DNA of 64,000 nucleotides from Mixophyes australis (taxonomy: Eukaryota; Chordata; Amphibia; Anura; Limnodynastidae): positions 397,422,117 to 397,486,116 of the forward strand of contig JAVHZZ010000001.1 in NCBI GenBank assembly GCA_036250195.1, written 5' to 3'. Under the pieces are notes generated by a model. That model was given only the letters and a program-made list of their open reading frames with translations, was not told the DNA's origin and ran no database searches. A program made the position numbers and the translations under genes. Position 1 is the first letter of the stretch. Every line of letters starts with the position of its first letter. Of this stretch, positions 35,993 through 44,382 are shown in pieces.

Positions 35993-36744
35993 ATCGTTAT
36001 TGGATAGCGACAAAACGCTCTTAACACACCTCACATTGTGTTTGTAAATCACTCAACATTTTCTCAACAAAATCTCACGTCACCAAATATTCACATATAT
36101 TTCCAGATTCTATGATTTCCATGTTGAAAGTACAAATATATTCATTTAAGCAAGTCTCGCTCGCAGACAGCATTTTATCTCGTAAGATTTCTTTATGGAC
36201 ATAACAAACCCGCCTGATTTCTGAGAACATTCATCAGCACCATTTTAACACAGATTAAAACCGCTTGTTATATCTACATATAAAAGCTCACTCCCACAAT
36301 TTTTAACTTAATTAAAGAGAAAGCTATTTTTCTCAACTTCAGAAACAAAATTATTTTATTCAAATGCAGAAATGGCTTGTTGGACCCCTGCCAGTTTTCT
36401 TCTGACACTAATAATATACATTATTTACAGTCTTGCCCATCCACTGAATTGTGCAGTGACGGACCAAACATTTCAACACTTGTTTTGCATCTCTTCAAAA
36501 GCTTACAATTAAGCAATGCAGGCATTACTATGTCTCTTGTAAAACGGTCAAGACAGACAAACACGGATCTCCCTCACATGCAGTAAGACAGAAACAAAAC
36601 TCACATACAGAGGAAGAAAGACTTATCTTCCAGCCTAAAGCTGTGCAACTACAAGTCCCAGCATTAAATTAAATACAATTCAGCTCCGGACATAGTTTTT
36701 ACTCTTGAAATATTGAAGCATACTTGAAGAACCTTTTTATCAAT
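35993..36744. other. Presumed retroviral leader and unresolved DNA
   Basis: If the next LTR belongs to the minus-strand retrovirus, this stretch would hold its leader and gag. No gag frame is recognisable. Confidence 0.35.
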
Positions 36745-37110
36745 TGTGGCAAGAGCCCGCTACTGCAGAAGCACACGCGAACAACTTCCTCCTTTTTTAT
36801 GTAGTTTTATTGTCAGGATAGTAAATGTTTTGACACCGTACAGATTTCACAGCAATACTTGGAGACCCTAAACGCTAGCTAGACATAGCTCAGCTCTCTC
36901 TCTCTCAAGATCAGCCAGCTTCCCCAGCGTTGATCTCAGTGAACAAATGATACAAACAAGCTTTTATACCTGATACTCCTCCCCCAGCCTTAGCTTGATG
37001 GACAGGTGACACCCACCTTCTCTTTAAAAAGGAAACGCCCATCCCTGGCTCTGTTTGCACAAGCAGACCCTCCCTGTCTGTTTGCTGAGAGAAAAGATTT
37101 CAAAACATGT
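36745..37110 (-). mobile_element. Retroviral-type LTR, minus orientation (edges approximate)
   Basis: On the minus strand GGTATAAAAGCTTG (36958-36973) is a good TATA box, followed 150 bases on by GACAATAAAACTAC (about 36801-36815), a poly(A) signal, and an end at GCCACA. It has the orientation of the pol remnant at 32-34 kb and the right place to be its 5' LTR. Confidence 0.5.
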
Positions 37111-37830
37111 AAGTTTAACCAAACTTAAACTATTGCTTTTCATATATAAGTCTTCACATTCAATCTAGGTGCATTACTGCACAAATGTTTTACTCTACTT
37201 CCCTGCTTTCTCTGCATATTGCCAGCTAAATGCCTCCTTTTGTTACACAATGTTACATACATTGCCAGATAACAAAATACAGAGTCCTTCTTATCTTAAC
37301 ACACTGAAATCTTTTACACAAATAAGGGAGGGGCACATTTCACTCTTTCAGCTGCGCAGCCTCAACCATACATATTTAGTACACAACCTACTTGATTCAT
37401 TATTTTAGTCATTATATAATTTAGCTTGTGATACATTTAGCATATCCACATATATTACGACTTTTCAGATCTCTTAACTTTCCTGTGCCGCCTCAAACAA
37501 TCTCTTGGGGTTTGGTCTCAATAGTCCTTTGTTCTTGTCACATTACCACTTGCAACACCCTTGTTTCTCCATCCACAGATATCAATTCCTTCTTTGTCTA
37601 TCCCTGCTTTGGTGAAAAATTACTTGCAGACCTTCTATTCCCCCCATATCCTAGAAATCTGCGCATCATTTCTATGGGGAGGTTGCTGTCATCTATCTGC
37701 TTACTGTCTATATTCCCCTATATTGACAGTACTGTTGAGTCCCAATAGAAAACTCTGATCTAGTTTCTGTGGGTTGTCCTAACAGTGGGTGTCCTGTTCT
37801 GGTGACACATTGGGGTGGATGTCCAGTTCT
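37111..37830. other. Stretch without a recognisable gene
   Basis: Pyrimidine-rich on the plus strand (37430-37740). Open frames here lack any signature. Confidence 0.35.
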
Positions 37831-37935
37831 TTGGATGTCCGGTTCTTTGGACTCCAGACACTGGATGTCCGGTTCTTTGGACTCCAGACACTGGATGTCC
37901 GGTTCTTTGGACTCCAGACACTGGATGTCCCTGTG
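37831..37935. repeat. 30-bp minisatellite, about 3.5 units
   Basis: The unit GGATGTCCGGTTCTTTGGAC followed by TCCAGACACT repeats with virtually no change, after a degenerate first unit. Because the unit is a multiple of three, frames stay open on both strands. Confidence 0.9.
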
Positions 37936-38039
37936 CAGAATAGCCTGACAGTATCTGGGAAGAAGGCCTGCCAAATTAATCTAACTTCTTGACAAAGTTC
38001 TGGGGATAGTGTTAGTGTATCACACATACACTCAAAGTT

Positions 38040-38503
38040 TGTAACGACCTGCCTACAATCTTCCTGCTTTGTATTGAAAGCTCCTGCCTCTTGGACTTTT
38101 GGACTTTATTTGTGTTTCATTTTATGTGTCAGCAGCAGTACCTCTGATCACCAGACATGCTGCTATTGTGCCTGTTTCTTGTGCTTTAGGAGTTAACTTT
38201 GTTGAACTAATTATTCCTTACACCTGGGTGTTCCCCTATGTATTCTTGTCACTCCCAGCATACATTGCTGGTTATTGTTGTTACATACTGTTGTTACTTT
38301 GTTGTTCCTGCCTTCTGCTATGCTTCCGGTTACTTGCTGCTTGGGATCTCTCCATACCTCCTGCTTTCCTGCATCAGCCGTGTGCCTGGTATTTTATGCA
38401 AGCTCATGAATACCTACTGTTTTGTACACCTCAGCAAATAAACATTGAGTGGTTTTCATCATATTTGTAGCTCATAGCTGTATTCCTGCATTCAACCGTG
38501 ACA
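38040..38503 (+). mobile_element. Older solo LTR of the TGTCA family
   Basis: It starts TGTAACGACCTGCC, ends CAACCGTGACA and is flanked by an exact AAGTT duplication (38035-38039 and 38504-38508). The body aligns throughout with the LTRs at 40060 and 43709, including CACCTGGGTGTTCCCC and CAGCAAATAAACATTGAGTG, but with many differences. Confidence 0.9.
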
Positions 38504-38508
38504 AAGTT

Positions 38509-39300
38509 CACTCATCTTTCAGAAATCTAATTACCAATACAATTACAGTAAACAAATTGAGTTAGTAATTCCTGTATAAATCGAAGACTTACAGATCTGC
38601 GTGCCTGATACCTTAGACGGACATGAGGAAGCTCTAAACAGAGGAGCCTGACGAGTAGAAAACTCTTCTCACCCGGATTATAGTCAGAGTCCTGTGTCCA
38701 GGGCGACCTCCATGTTCTGTCTGCCCTTTAGCTCAGGTCAGCAGTCTCCGTGTCGACCTCCAATGCTGTCGAAAACAGAAAACTACGCCCCAAAAGGTTT
38801 TAACCACTCATGCTTTCTCTACACAGATCTTGATACATTCTCACATTTTCACATGGGAATACTCCCCAGGGGGGAGTTGGTTTGTCTCCATCTGCTATAT
38901 CCAAGCTCATGGGCATAGTTTCTTGCAAACAATGAATAACTCAAACAAACTAGCTGTATCTAATCTGTCTTTAAGCTATAAGAGAACAAAATGGCTATAA
39001 GGCAACAAGATGGCGTCAGCTTAGCAAAATCACATTTCTCAGAATTCTAAACACAGTACTAGGCAGAGGATTTATACTTTTAGTTGACAGATGAATTTAT
39101 ATATACAAATTTGTGTGGTGGCCGGGGGAATGGGTTTTACTTGAATCCACAAAAAAACATTTATCTCGACTTCATGGTTGTCAACTGTCGAATGGATAAC
39201 TAGCTATTTGGAAAATGGCATGTGGATAATCATGATTTTTGAGCAACTACAATGTTCCTCAAAGTAATACAATTAGGGAAGGGGTTTAATTTAAATACTT
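38509..39300. other. Stretch without a recognisable gene
   Basis: Unique-looking DNA. No call. Confidence 0.35.
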
Positions 39301-39472
39301 ACATTCACCCATTGCCACCTCCAACACCGCCTGTGTGGCAGCCACCTTCTCCGGTGCCTCCTCAACCACCTCTTGTGCCTCCTCAGCCACCTCTGGTGCC
39401 TCATCAACCTCCTCCAGTTCCTCCTCGGCTGACTGCTCCTCCTCCTGAACAGTCTCTGACAGCCTATCGGAT
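39301..39472 (-). other. Exon-like low-complexity coding segment
   Basis: On the minus strand a stretch between a weak acceptor (ATACTTAATCCGATAG) and a consensus donor (GAAT/GTAAGT) is open and rich in E, V and A, with EEEQSAEEELEEV near its start. On the plus strand the same bases give a proline-rich frame. It could be an exon of a host gene or of a DNA transposon gene, or simple GAG-type repeat DNA. I do not recognise it. Confidence 0.25.
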
Positions 39473-39919
39473 TAAGTATAACACATTCATTTATTTAAAA
39501 ATGTTCTCCCTGTTTCACAGTTACTTACATGTATCCATATAATAATATGAGCTGACATTGTGAAACATACATTTAGTAACATAGATAATTGAGTGTCTTT
39601 AAACCAAAAACTCAAAAATTACAGACACACAACACTTTCAGATGTCCTGTAACAAATCTTAGATTTGGCTTAGGTGACGTTTGCAAATGTAATGACATGT
39701 AGTACATTAATATTATAGTTTTCTGCCCAAATACTTAAAGATTCTAAATAGTGACAGATTATGGAGACATATTACAGGAGGTATTTGGGTCAGGACTTGT
39801 AATATGCTTTAATAAGCATAGGGCAACTGTGAGCGTTGGACCCCCAGACCACCTGGACAAATATTTGCAATATAATTTATCTGCCACAGTTAGGTTAGAA
39901 ATGTCTGGTAGTGAACATC

Positions 39920-40020
39920 ACCACGTTGCCTTAGTGGTTAGCACTTCTGCCTCCCAGCACTGGGATCATGAGTTTGAATCCCAAACATGCCTTATTGGTC
40001 TGGAGATTGGGCCTCCACCA
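39920..40020 (+). repeat. Truncated tRNA-derived SINE
   Basis: TTGCCTTAGTGGTTAGCACTT (A-box) and GATCATGAGTTTGAATCCC (B-box) are better preserved than in the other fragments. The body is missing. Confidence 0.75.
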
Positions 40021-40059
40021 GCAATGATACAAAAATCAAATTCTTCTTAAAAAAATCCC

Positions 40060-40511
40060 TGTCATGATCTGCCTACAGCGTATGCATTACATGCTGCTTT
40101 GCATGGCAGCTCCTGCCTTTTTGTCATTCTATTATTTGTATTTCTATTTTGTGTCCCAGCAGTACCTCTTTTCCCCAGAGGTGCTGCTATTGTGCTTTAT
40201 TCTTGTGCTGAAGGAGTTAACCTGTATGTTCACTAATTATCTCATGCACCTGGGTGTGTCTCATTCCCCTTATATATACCTGTTCCTCCCAGCAGTCATT
40301 GCTGGTTATTGTTGTCCCATCCTGTGATGTCATTTCCTGTTGTCCTTACCTGATTGTTTCTGGACATTCATGCTACTTGCTGCATCAGCTGGAACCTGGT
40401 ATTTATCACTGCTCCTTATTACCTGTTGTTATCACCTCTCTACAAATAAACACAGAGTGTTTTCACCGAATTCATGACTCCTAGCTGTACTTCTGTTTGA
40501 GAACCGTGACA
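40060..40511 (+). repeat. Left LTR of the young element
   Basis: It runs from TGTCATGATC to ACCGTGACA. It holds a TATA-like CCTTATATATACC (about 40268-40280) and a poly(A) signal in ACAAATAAACACAG (about 40441-40454). Solo relatives lie at 23756-24330 and 38040-38503. Confidence 0.95.
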
Positions 40512-40612
40512 GTATAACCAGCCCAAAAAACAGCTTTGGAGTCAGGTGAAAGTTTTGTTTTATTCTGGGACTTTTTTTTGCTGCAATCAAGTTTTCATTT
40601 GTCTTTTGCAAC

Positions 40613-43375
40613 ATGTCTGTTTTACCAATCATGGAATTACCCCTGCTACAAACCTTACAAATGGACATTATATTGTTGCGCTCCCAGCTGGCCGGATTTT
40701 CCGCTTTGCTTTTGGACCCACTCAGGAGACTATCAGAGACGGTTTCACTGAAATCTAATGCTGTTGATTTGACCCAGCCAACTCTGTCTGCTGCTGAATC
40801 CGTGCCGCCAACACCTTGCAATAATACCATGTCAAATTTGCATTTAACTAACAACTGCAGTTTAACTAATGCCCGGTTCACAAGTGGGCCACGCCCCCAT
40901 CTGACCGAAGTGGAGCGACAGCGCAGAGTAACCAACAAACTGTGTCTCTACTGTGCCAGCAATGCACATTTCTTGCAGGACTGTCCTGTCCGTAGACCAC
41001 GTCAGCTTACTGAACCATCTCCTGTTGTTTCCTCTCGGCACTCCAAATCTGTTTATGCTCCAGCATTCCTGTTCTCTGCGAAGAGACCCAATCTGCCAGC
41101 TCCAGCCGCCTGTCCTGAGGCACCCATTCCCTCTGTCTCCTGTGCCGAGGTGCCAGCCTCTGTCTCCTGTGCCGAGGTGCCAGCCTCTGTCTCCTGTGCC
41201 GAGGTGCCAGCCTCTGTCTCCTGTGCCGAGGTGCCAGCCTCTGTCTCCTGTGCCGAGGTGCCAGCCTCTGTCTCCTGTGCCGAGGTGCCAGCCTCTGTCT
41301 CCTGTGCCGAGGTGCCAGCCTCTGCCTCCAGCTCTGAGGTCACATCATCTGCCTTCAGCTCTGAGGTCACATCATCTGCCTCCAGCTCTGAGGTCACATC
41401 ATCTGCCTCCAGCTCTGAGGTCACATCATCTGCCTCCAGCTCTGAGGTCACATCATCTGCCTCCAGCTCTGAGGTCACATCATCTGCCTCCAGCTCTGAG
41501 GTCACATCATCTGCCTCCAGCTCTGAGGTCACATCATCTGCCTCCAGCTTGGAGCCTGCTGCCACTGTGTCCGGTTCCGAGTCTCCTGCCACTGTGTCCG
41601 GTTCCGAGTCTCCTGCCACTGTGTCCGGTTCCGAGTCTCCTGCCACTGTGTCCGGTTCCGAGTCTCCTGCCACTGTGTCCGGTTCCGAGTCTCCTGCCAC
41701 TGTGTCCGGTTCCGAGTCTCCTGCCACTGTGTCCGGTTCCGAGTCTCCTGCCACTGTGTCCGGTTCCGAGTCTCCTGCCACTGTGTCCGGTTCCGAGTCT
41801 CCTGCCACTGTGTCCGGTTCCGAGTCTCCTGCCACTGTGTCCGGTTCCGAGTCTCCTGCCACTGTGTCCGGTTCCGAGTCTCCTGCCACTGTGTCCGGTT
41901 CCGAGTCTCCTGCCACTGTGTCCAGTTTTGAGTCTTCAGCCGCTGTCTCTGTTCCGGAGCTCCAGTCTGCTCCAGAGGGGGCGCTGCCCTTCCAGTCTGC
42001 TCCAGAGGGGGCGCTGCCCTTCCAGTCTTCTCCAGAGGGGGCGCTGCCCTTCCAGTCTTCTCCAGAGGGGGCGCTGCCCTTCCAGTCTTCTCCAGAGGGG
42101 GCGCTGCCCTTCCAGTCTGCTCCAGAGGGGGCGCTGCCCTTCCAGTCTGCTCCAGAGGGGGCGCTGCCCTTCCAGTCTGCTCCAGAGGGGGCGCTGCCCT
42201 TCCAGTCTGCTCCAGAGGGGGCGCTGCCCTTCCAGTCTGCTCCAGAGGGGGCGCTGCCCTTCCAGTCTGCTCCAGAGGGGGCGCTGCCCTTCCAGTCTGC
42301 TCCAGAGGGGGCGCTGCCCTTCCAGTCTGCTCCAGAGGGGGCGCTGCCCTTCCAGTCTGCTCCAGAGGGGGCGCTGCCCTTCCAGTCTGCTCCAGAGGGG
42401 GCGCTGCCCTTACCGACTGTTCCAGAGGGGGCGCTACTCTTACAGTCTGCTCCAGAGGGGGTTCTGCCCGTCCAGCCCGAGTTGCCAGTCCATGCGGTCC
42501 AGCCCGAGTTGCCAGTCCATGCGGTCCAGCCCGAGTTGCCAGTCCATGTGGTCCAGCCCGAGTTGCCAGTCCATGCGGTCCAGCCCGAGTTGCCAGTCCA
42601 TGCGGTTCAGCCCGAGTTGCCAGTCCATGCGGTTCAGCCCGAGTTGCCAGTCCATGCGGTTCAGCCCGAGTTACCACTTGGTGCTGTCTGCCCTCAGGCT
42701 TCTCAAAGCGCTGTCTGCCCTCAGGCTTCTCAAAGCGCTGTCTGCCCTCAGGCTTCTCAAAGCGCTGTCTGCCCTCAGGCTTCTCAAAGCGCTGTCTGCC
42801 CTCAGGCTTCTCAAAGCGCTGTCTGCCCTCAGGCTTCTCAAAGCGCTGTCTGCCCTCAGGCTTCTCAAAGCGCTGTCCCTGGCAAGCCTTCTGCCCAGTC
42901 CGGGCCTGCTCCCAAGTCTGCCGCCCAGTCCGGGCCTGCTCCCAAGTCTGCCGCCCAGTCCGGGCCTGCTCCCAAGTCTGCCGCCCAGTCCGGGCCTGCT
43001 CCCAAGTCTGCCGCCCAGTCCGGGCCTGCTCCCAAGTCTGCCTCCCAGTCCGGGCCTGCTCCCAAGTCTGCCGCCCAGTCCGGGCCTGCTCCCAAGTCTG
43101 CCGCCCAGTCCGGGCCTGCTCCCAAGTCTGCCGCCCAGTCCGGGTCTCCTGTCAAGCCTGCTGCCAAGTCCGAACCATCCGTTGCCAAGGGTGCCAAGTG
43201 TGAGCTGTCATCTACCTTTGAGGGGCACCTTTCTCAATTTAGTGCTCTACTGAGGTTTTGTGCTTCTTATTTCCCCTCAGTACCTAGCCTTGACAGTGAC
43301 CCAAAGAGGCAAACCCTTTGGTTGAGTCTGATCACCCCATTCTTTCTGACTTACAACAATTTGTCGAGGCAGTGA
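40613..43375 (+). CDS. Zinc-knuckle protein with seven tandem peptide arrays
   Basis: The ATG at 40613 opens a frame of 920 residues and is the first good start after the left LTR. Residues 1-100 begin with a leucine-rich helix-like stretch; ERQRRVTNKLCLYC and the CX2CX4HX4C knuckle (C111, C114, H119, C124) match the nucleocapsid end of gypsy-type gag. The capsid domain is missing. Seven arrays follow: SCAEVPASV x7 (176-238), SSSEVTSSA x8 (239-310), SGSESPATV x13 (320-436), QSAPEGALPF x15 plus 2 degenerate (451-620), QPELPVHAV x7 (621-683), CPQASQSAV x7 (693-755) and SGPAPKSAAQ x8 (763-842). The first three are rich in S and T, the others in P, Q and A, so most of the chain should be disordered. 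The tail (about 850-920) has no array. The function is unknown: an RNA-binding, gag-like packaging protein is my inference from the knuckle alone. Confidence 0.8.
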   Translation: MSVLPIMELPLLQTLQMDIILLRSQLAGFSALLLDPLRRLSETVSLKSNAVDLTQPTLSAAESVPPTPCNNTMSNLHLTNNCSLTNARFTSGPRPHLTEVERQRRVTNKLCLYCASNAHFLQDCPVRRPRQLTEPSPVVSSRHSKSVYAPAFLFSAKRPNLPAPAACPEAPIPSVSCAEVPASVSCAEVPASVSCAEVPASVSCAEVPASVSCAEVPASVSCAEVPASVSCAEVPASASSSEVTSSAFSSEVTSSASSSEVTSSASSSEVTSSASSSEVTSSASSSEVTSSASSSEVTSSASSSEVTSSASSLEPAATVSGSESPATVSGSESPATVSGSESPATVSGSESPATVSGSESPATVSGSESPATVSGSESPATVSGSESPATVSGSESPATVSGSESPATVSGSESPATVSGSESPATVSGSESPATVSSFESSAAVSVPELQSAPEGALPFQSAPEGALPFQSSPEGALPFQSSPEGALPFQSSPEGALPFQSAPEGALPFQSAPEGALPFQSAPEGALPFQSAPEGALPFQSAPEGALPFQSAPEGALPFQSAPEGALPFQSAPEGALPFQSAPEGALPFQSAPEGALPLPTVPEGALLLQSAPEGVLPVQPELPVHAVQPELPVHAVQPELPVHVVQPELPVHAVQPELPVHAVQPELPVHAVQPELPVHAVQPELPLGAVCPQASQSAVCPQASQSAVCPQASQSAVCPQASQSAVCPQASQSAVCPQASQSAVCPQASQSAVPGKPSAQSGPAPKSAAQSGPAPKSAAQSGPAPKSAAQSGPAPKSAAQSGPAPKSASQSGPAPKSAAQSGPAPKSAAQSGPAPKSAAQSGSPVKPAAKSEPSVAKGAKCELSSTFEGHLSQFSALLRFCASYFPSVPSLDSDPKRQTLWLSLITPFFLTYNNLSRQ
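41138..41326 (+). repeat. Array 1, 27-bp unit, 7 copies
   Basis: Unit TCCTGTGCCGAGGTGCCAGC plus CTCTGTC, encoding SCAEVPASV. Copies are identical except the last, which ends GCC instead of GTC. Confidence 0.97.
41327..41542 (+). repeat. Array 2, 27-bp unit, 8 copies
   Basis: Unit TCCAGCTCTGAGGTCACATC plus ATCTGCC, encoding SSSEVTSSA. One copy has TTC for TCC. The unit is related to that of array 1, which suggests descent from a common 27-mer. Confidence 0.97.
41570..41920 (+). repeat. Array 3, 27-bp unit, 13 copies
   Basis: Unit TCCGGTTCCGAGTCTCCTGC plus CACTGTG, encoding SGSESPATV. Copies look identical; one degenerate copy follows. Confidence 0.97.
41963..42472 (+). repeat. Array 4, 30-bp unit, 15 copies plus 2 degenerate
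   Basis: Unit CAGTCTGCTCCAGAGGGGGC plus GCTGCCCTTC, encoding QSAPEGALPF. Copies 3-5 share a TCT for GCT change, so a block of three was probably made by unit duplication. Confidence 0.97.
42473..42661 (+). repeat. Array 5, 27-bp unit, 7 copies
   Basis: Unit CAGCCCGAGTTGCCAGTCCA plus TGCGGTC, encoding QPELPVHAV. The last copies have GTT for GTC at the end and one copy has GTG for GCG. Confidence 0.97.
42689..42877 (+). repeat. Array 6, 27-bp unit, 7 copies
   Basis: Unit TGCCCTCAGGCTTCTCAAAG plus CGCTGTC, encoding CPQASQSAV. Copies are identical. Each brings one cysteine. Confidence 0.97.
42899..43168 (+). repeat. Array 7, 30-bp unit, 8 copies plus 1 degenerate
   Basis: Unit TCCGGGCCTGCTCCCAAGTC plus TGCCGCCCAG, encoding SGPAPKSAAQ. 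One copy has CC-T for CC-G at the second alanine (serine). Each unit carries one lysine. Confidence 0.97.
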
Positions 43376-43671
43376 TCAACAAGTTTTCACCAACACCTCC
43401 CGCTATGTCTTGTTACGGGGCCTCTGTATTGTCAGCAGGTCCACCCATCTCACCTGGCCTAGAGTTTTCTTTGTGCTCCACCCAATTGGTTCAAACTGCT
43501 GTTCCAGGGAATTCTCGCAAAAAGAAAAAGCGAAAGAAGAGAGCAAGGTCTACAGAGCTTGAACTGACAGCTGGCATAGTCTCCTTTGCCCATCCACCCA
43601 TGGACGAGGACTTTTCTGCCGGGCCCCCAATTTTGGACTATGATTCCGATGAATTCAGACATTTTTGGTAA
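43300..43671 (+). CDS. Second frame of the young element, basic cluster
   Basis: A frame in the -1 phase relative to the long protein is open from 43300, right behind a TGA at 43297-43299, to TAA at 43669-43671. It has no ATG near its start (the first is internal, in the codons for AMSCYG). It overlaps the last 25 codons of the long frame. At its middle lies a lysine/arginine cluster (KKKKRKKRAR, about 43520-43550) of the nuclear-signal type, and it ends in an acidic, aromatic tail (DYDSDEFRHFW). The overlap starts exactly at CCCAAAG, so expression by a -1 shift is possible; a simple one-base deletion in this copy is the other explanation. Confidence 0.5.
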   Translation, partial: PKEANPLVESDHPILSDLQQFVEAVINKFSPTPPAMSCYGASVLSAGPPISPGLEFSLCSTQLVQTAVPGNSRKKKKRKKRARSTELELTAGIVSFAHPPMDEDFSAGPPILDYDSDEFRHFW

Positions 43672-43689
43672 TTGGGCGTCTGGAATCCG

Positions 43690-43708
43690 CCCTTAAGGGA
43701 GGGGGTAC
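43690..43708 (+). promoter_or_regulatory. Polypurine tract
   Basis: AAGGGAGGGGGTAC directly in front of the right LTR has the position and composition of the plus-strand primer site. Confidence 0.8.
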
Positions 43709-44160
43709 TGTCATGATCTGCCTACAGCGTATGCATTACATGCTGCTTTGCATGGCAGCTCCTGCCTTTTTGTCATTCTATTATTTATATTTCTATTTTG
43801 TGTCCCAGCAGTACCTCTTTTCCCCAGAGGTGCTGCTATTGTGCTTTATTCTTGTGCTGAAGGAGTTAACCTGTATGTTCACTAATTATCTCATGCACCT
43901 GGGTGTGTCTCATTCCCCTTATATATACCTGTTCCTCCCAGCAGTCATTGCTGGTTATTGTTGTCCCATCCTGTGATGTCATTTCCTGTTGTCCTTACCT
44001 GATTGTTTCTGGACATTCATGCTACTTGCTGCATCAGCTGGAACCTGGTATTTATCACTGCTCCTTATTACCTGTTGTTATCACCTCTCTACAAATAAAC
44101 ACAGAGTGTTTTCACCGAATTCATGACTCCTAGCTGTACTTCTGTTTGAGAACCGTGACA
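43709..44160 (+). repeat. Right LTR of the young element
   Basis: Same length and ends as the left LTR. The one difference noted is A at 43788, where the left copy has G. Confidence 0.95.
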
Positions 44161-44382
44161 ATCCCAAAAGCATGTTGCATTGGAAGGGGAGTTACATTTG
44201 TAATCTGGAGACAGATTATTATATTTTGAGTAGGACATGTCCTTGATTAACTTTGAAAGTTGTTTTAAAAATCTATCAAGTATTTGATTTATATTTTTTT
44301 TCGCAAAATACTAGAGAACTCGCATCTCCTGATCTCTTTCCTGAGCTCCTGCAAGAGCTGTGGTTGGCACCTCTGCAAATCA

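Larger units (their letters stand above)
40060..44160 (+). mobile_element. Complete young LTR retroelement without pol
   Basis: Two LTRs of 452 bp enclose 3.2 kb. The exact target duplication ATCCC lies at 40055-40059 and 44161-44165. The LTRs differ at only one place that I can find (G at 40139, A at 43788), which points to a recent insertion. A purine tract AAGGGAGGGGGTAC precedes the right LTR, as a polypurine tract should. No standard tRNA primer site follows the left LTR (the sequence there is GTATAACCAGCCC). No protease, reverse transcriptase, RNase H or integrase is present, so it must borrow its enzymes from another element. The zinc knuckle of its protein and the 5-bp duplication suggest a Ty3/gypsy helper. 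Confidence 0.95.

Noticed and set aside
41138..43168. CRISPR-like direct repeats
   Set aside because: Units are contiguous with no spacers, lie in an eukaryotic LTR element and encode protein.
41053..43197. Long minus-strand frames (287, 382, 110 and other codons) over the arrays
   Set aside because: Same cause: repeats keep the opposite strand open. The real frame is shown by the knuckle and by its position after the LTR.
40953..43253. Second long plus-strand frame (766 codons) in the young LTR element
   Set aside because: It is the +1 shadow of the tandem arrays. All units are multiples of three without stops, so several frames stay open. It has no zinc knuckle or other signature.
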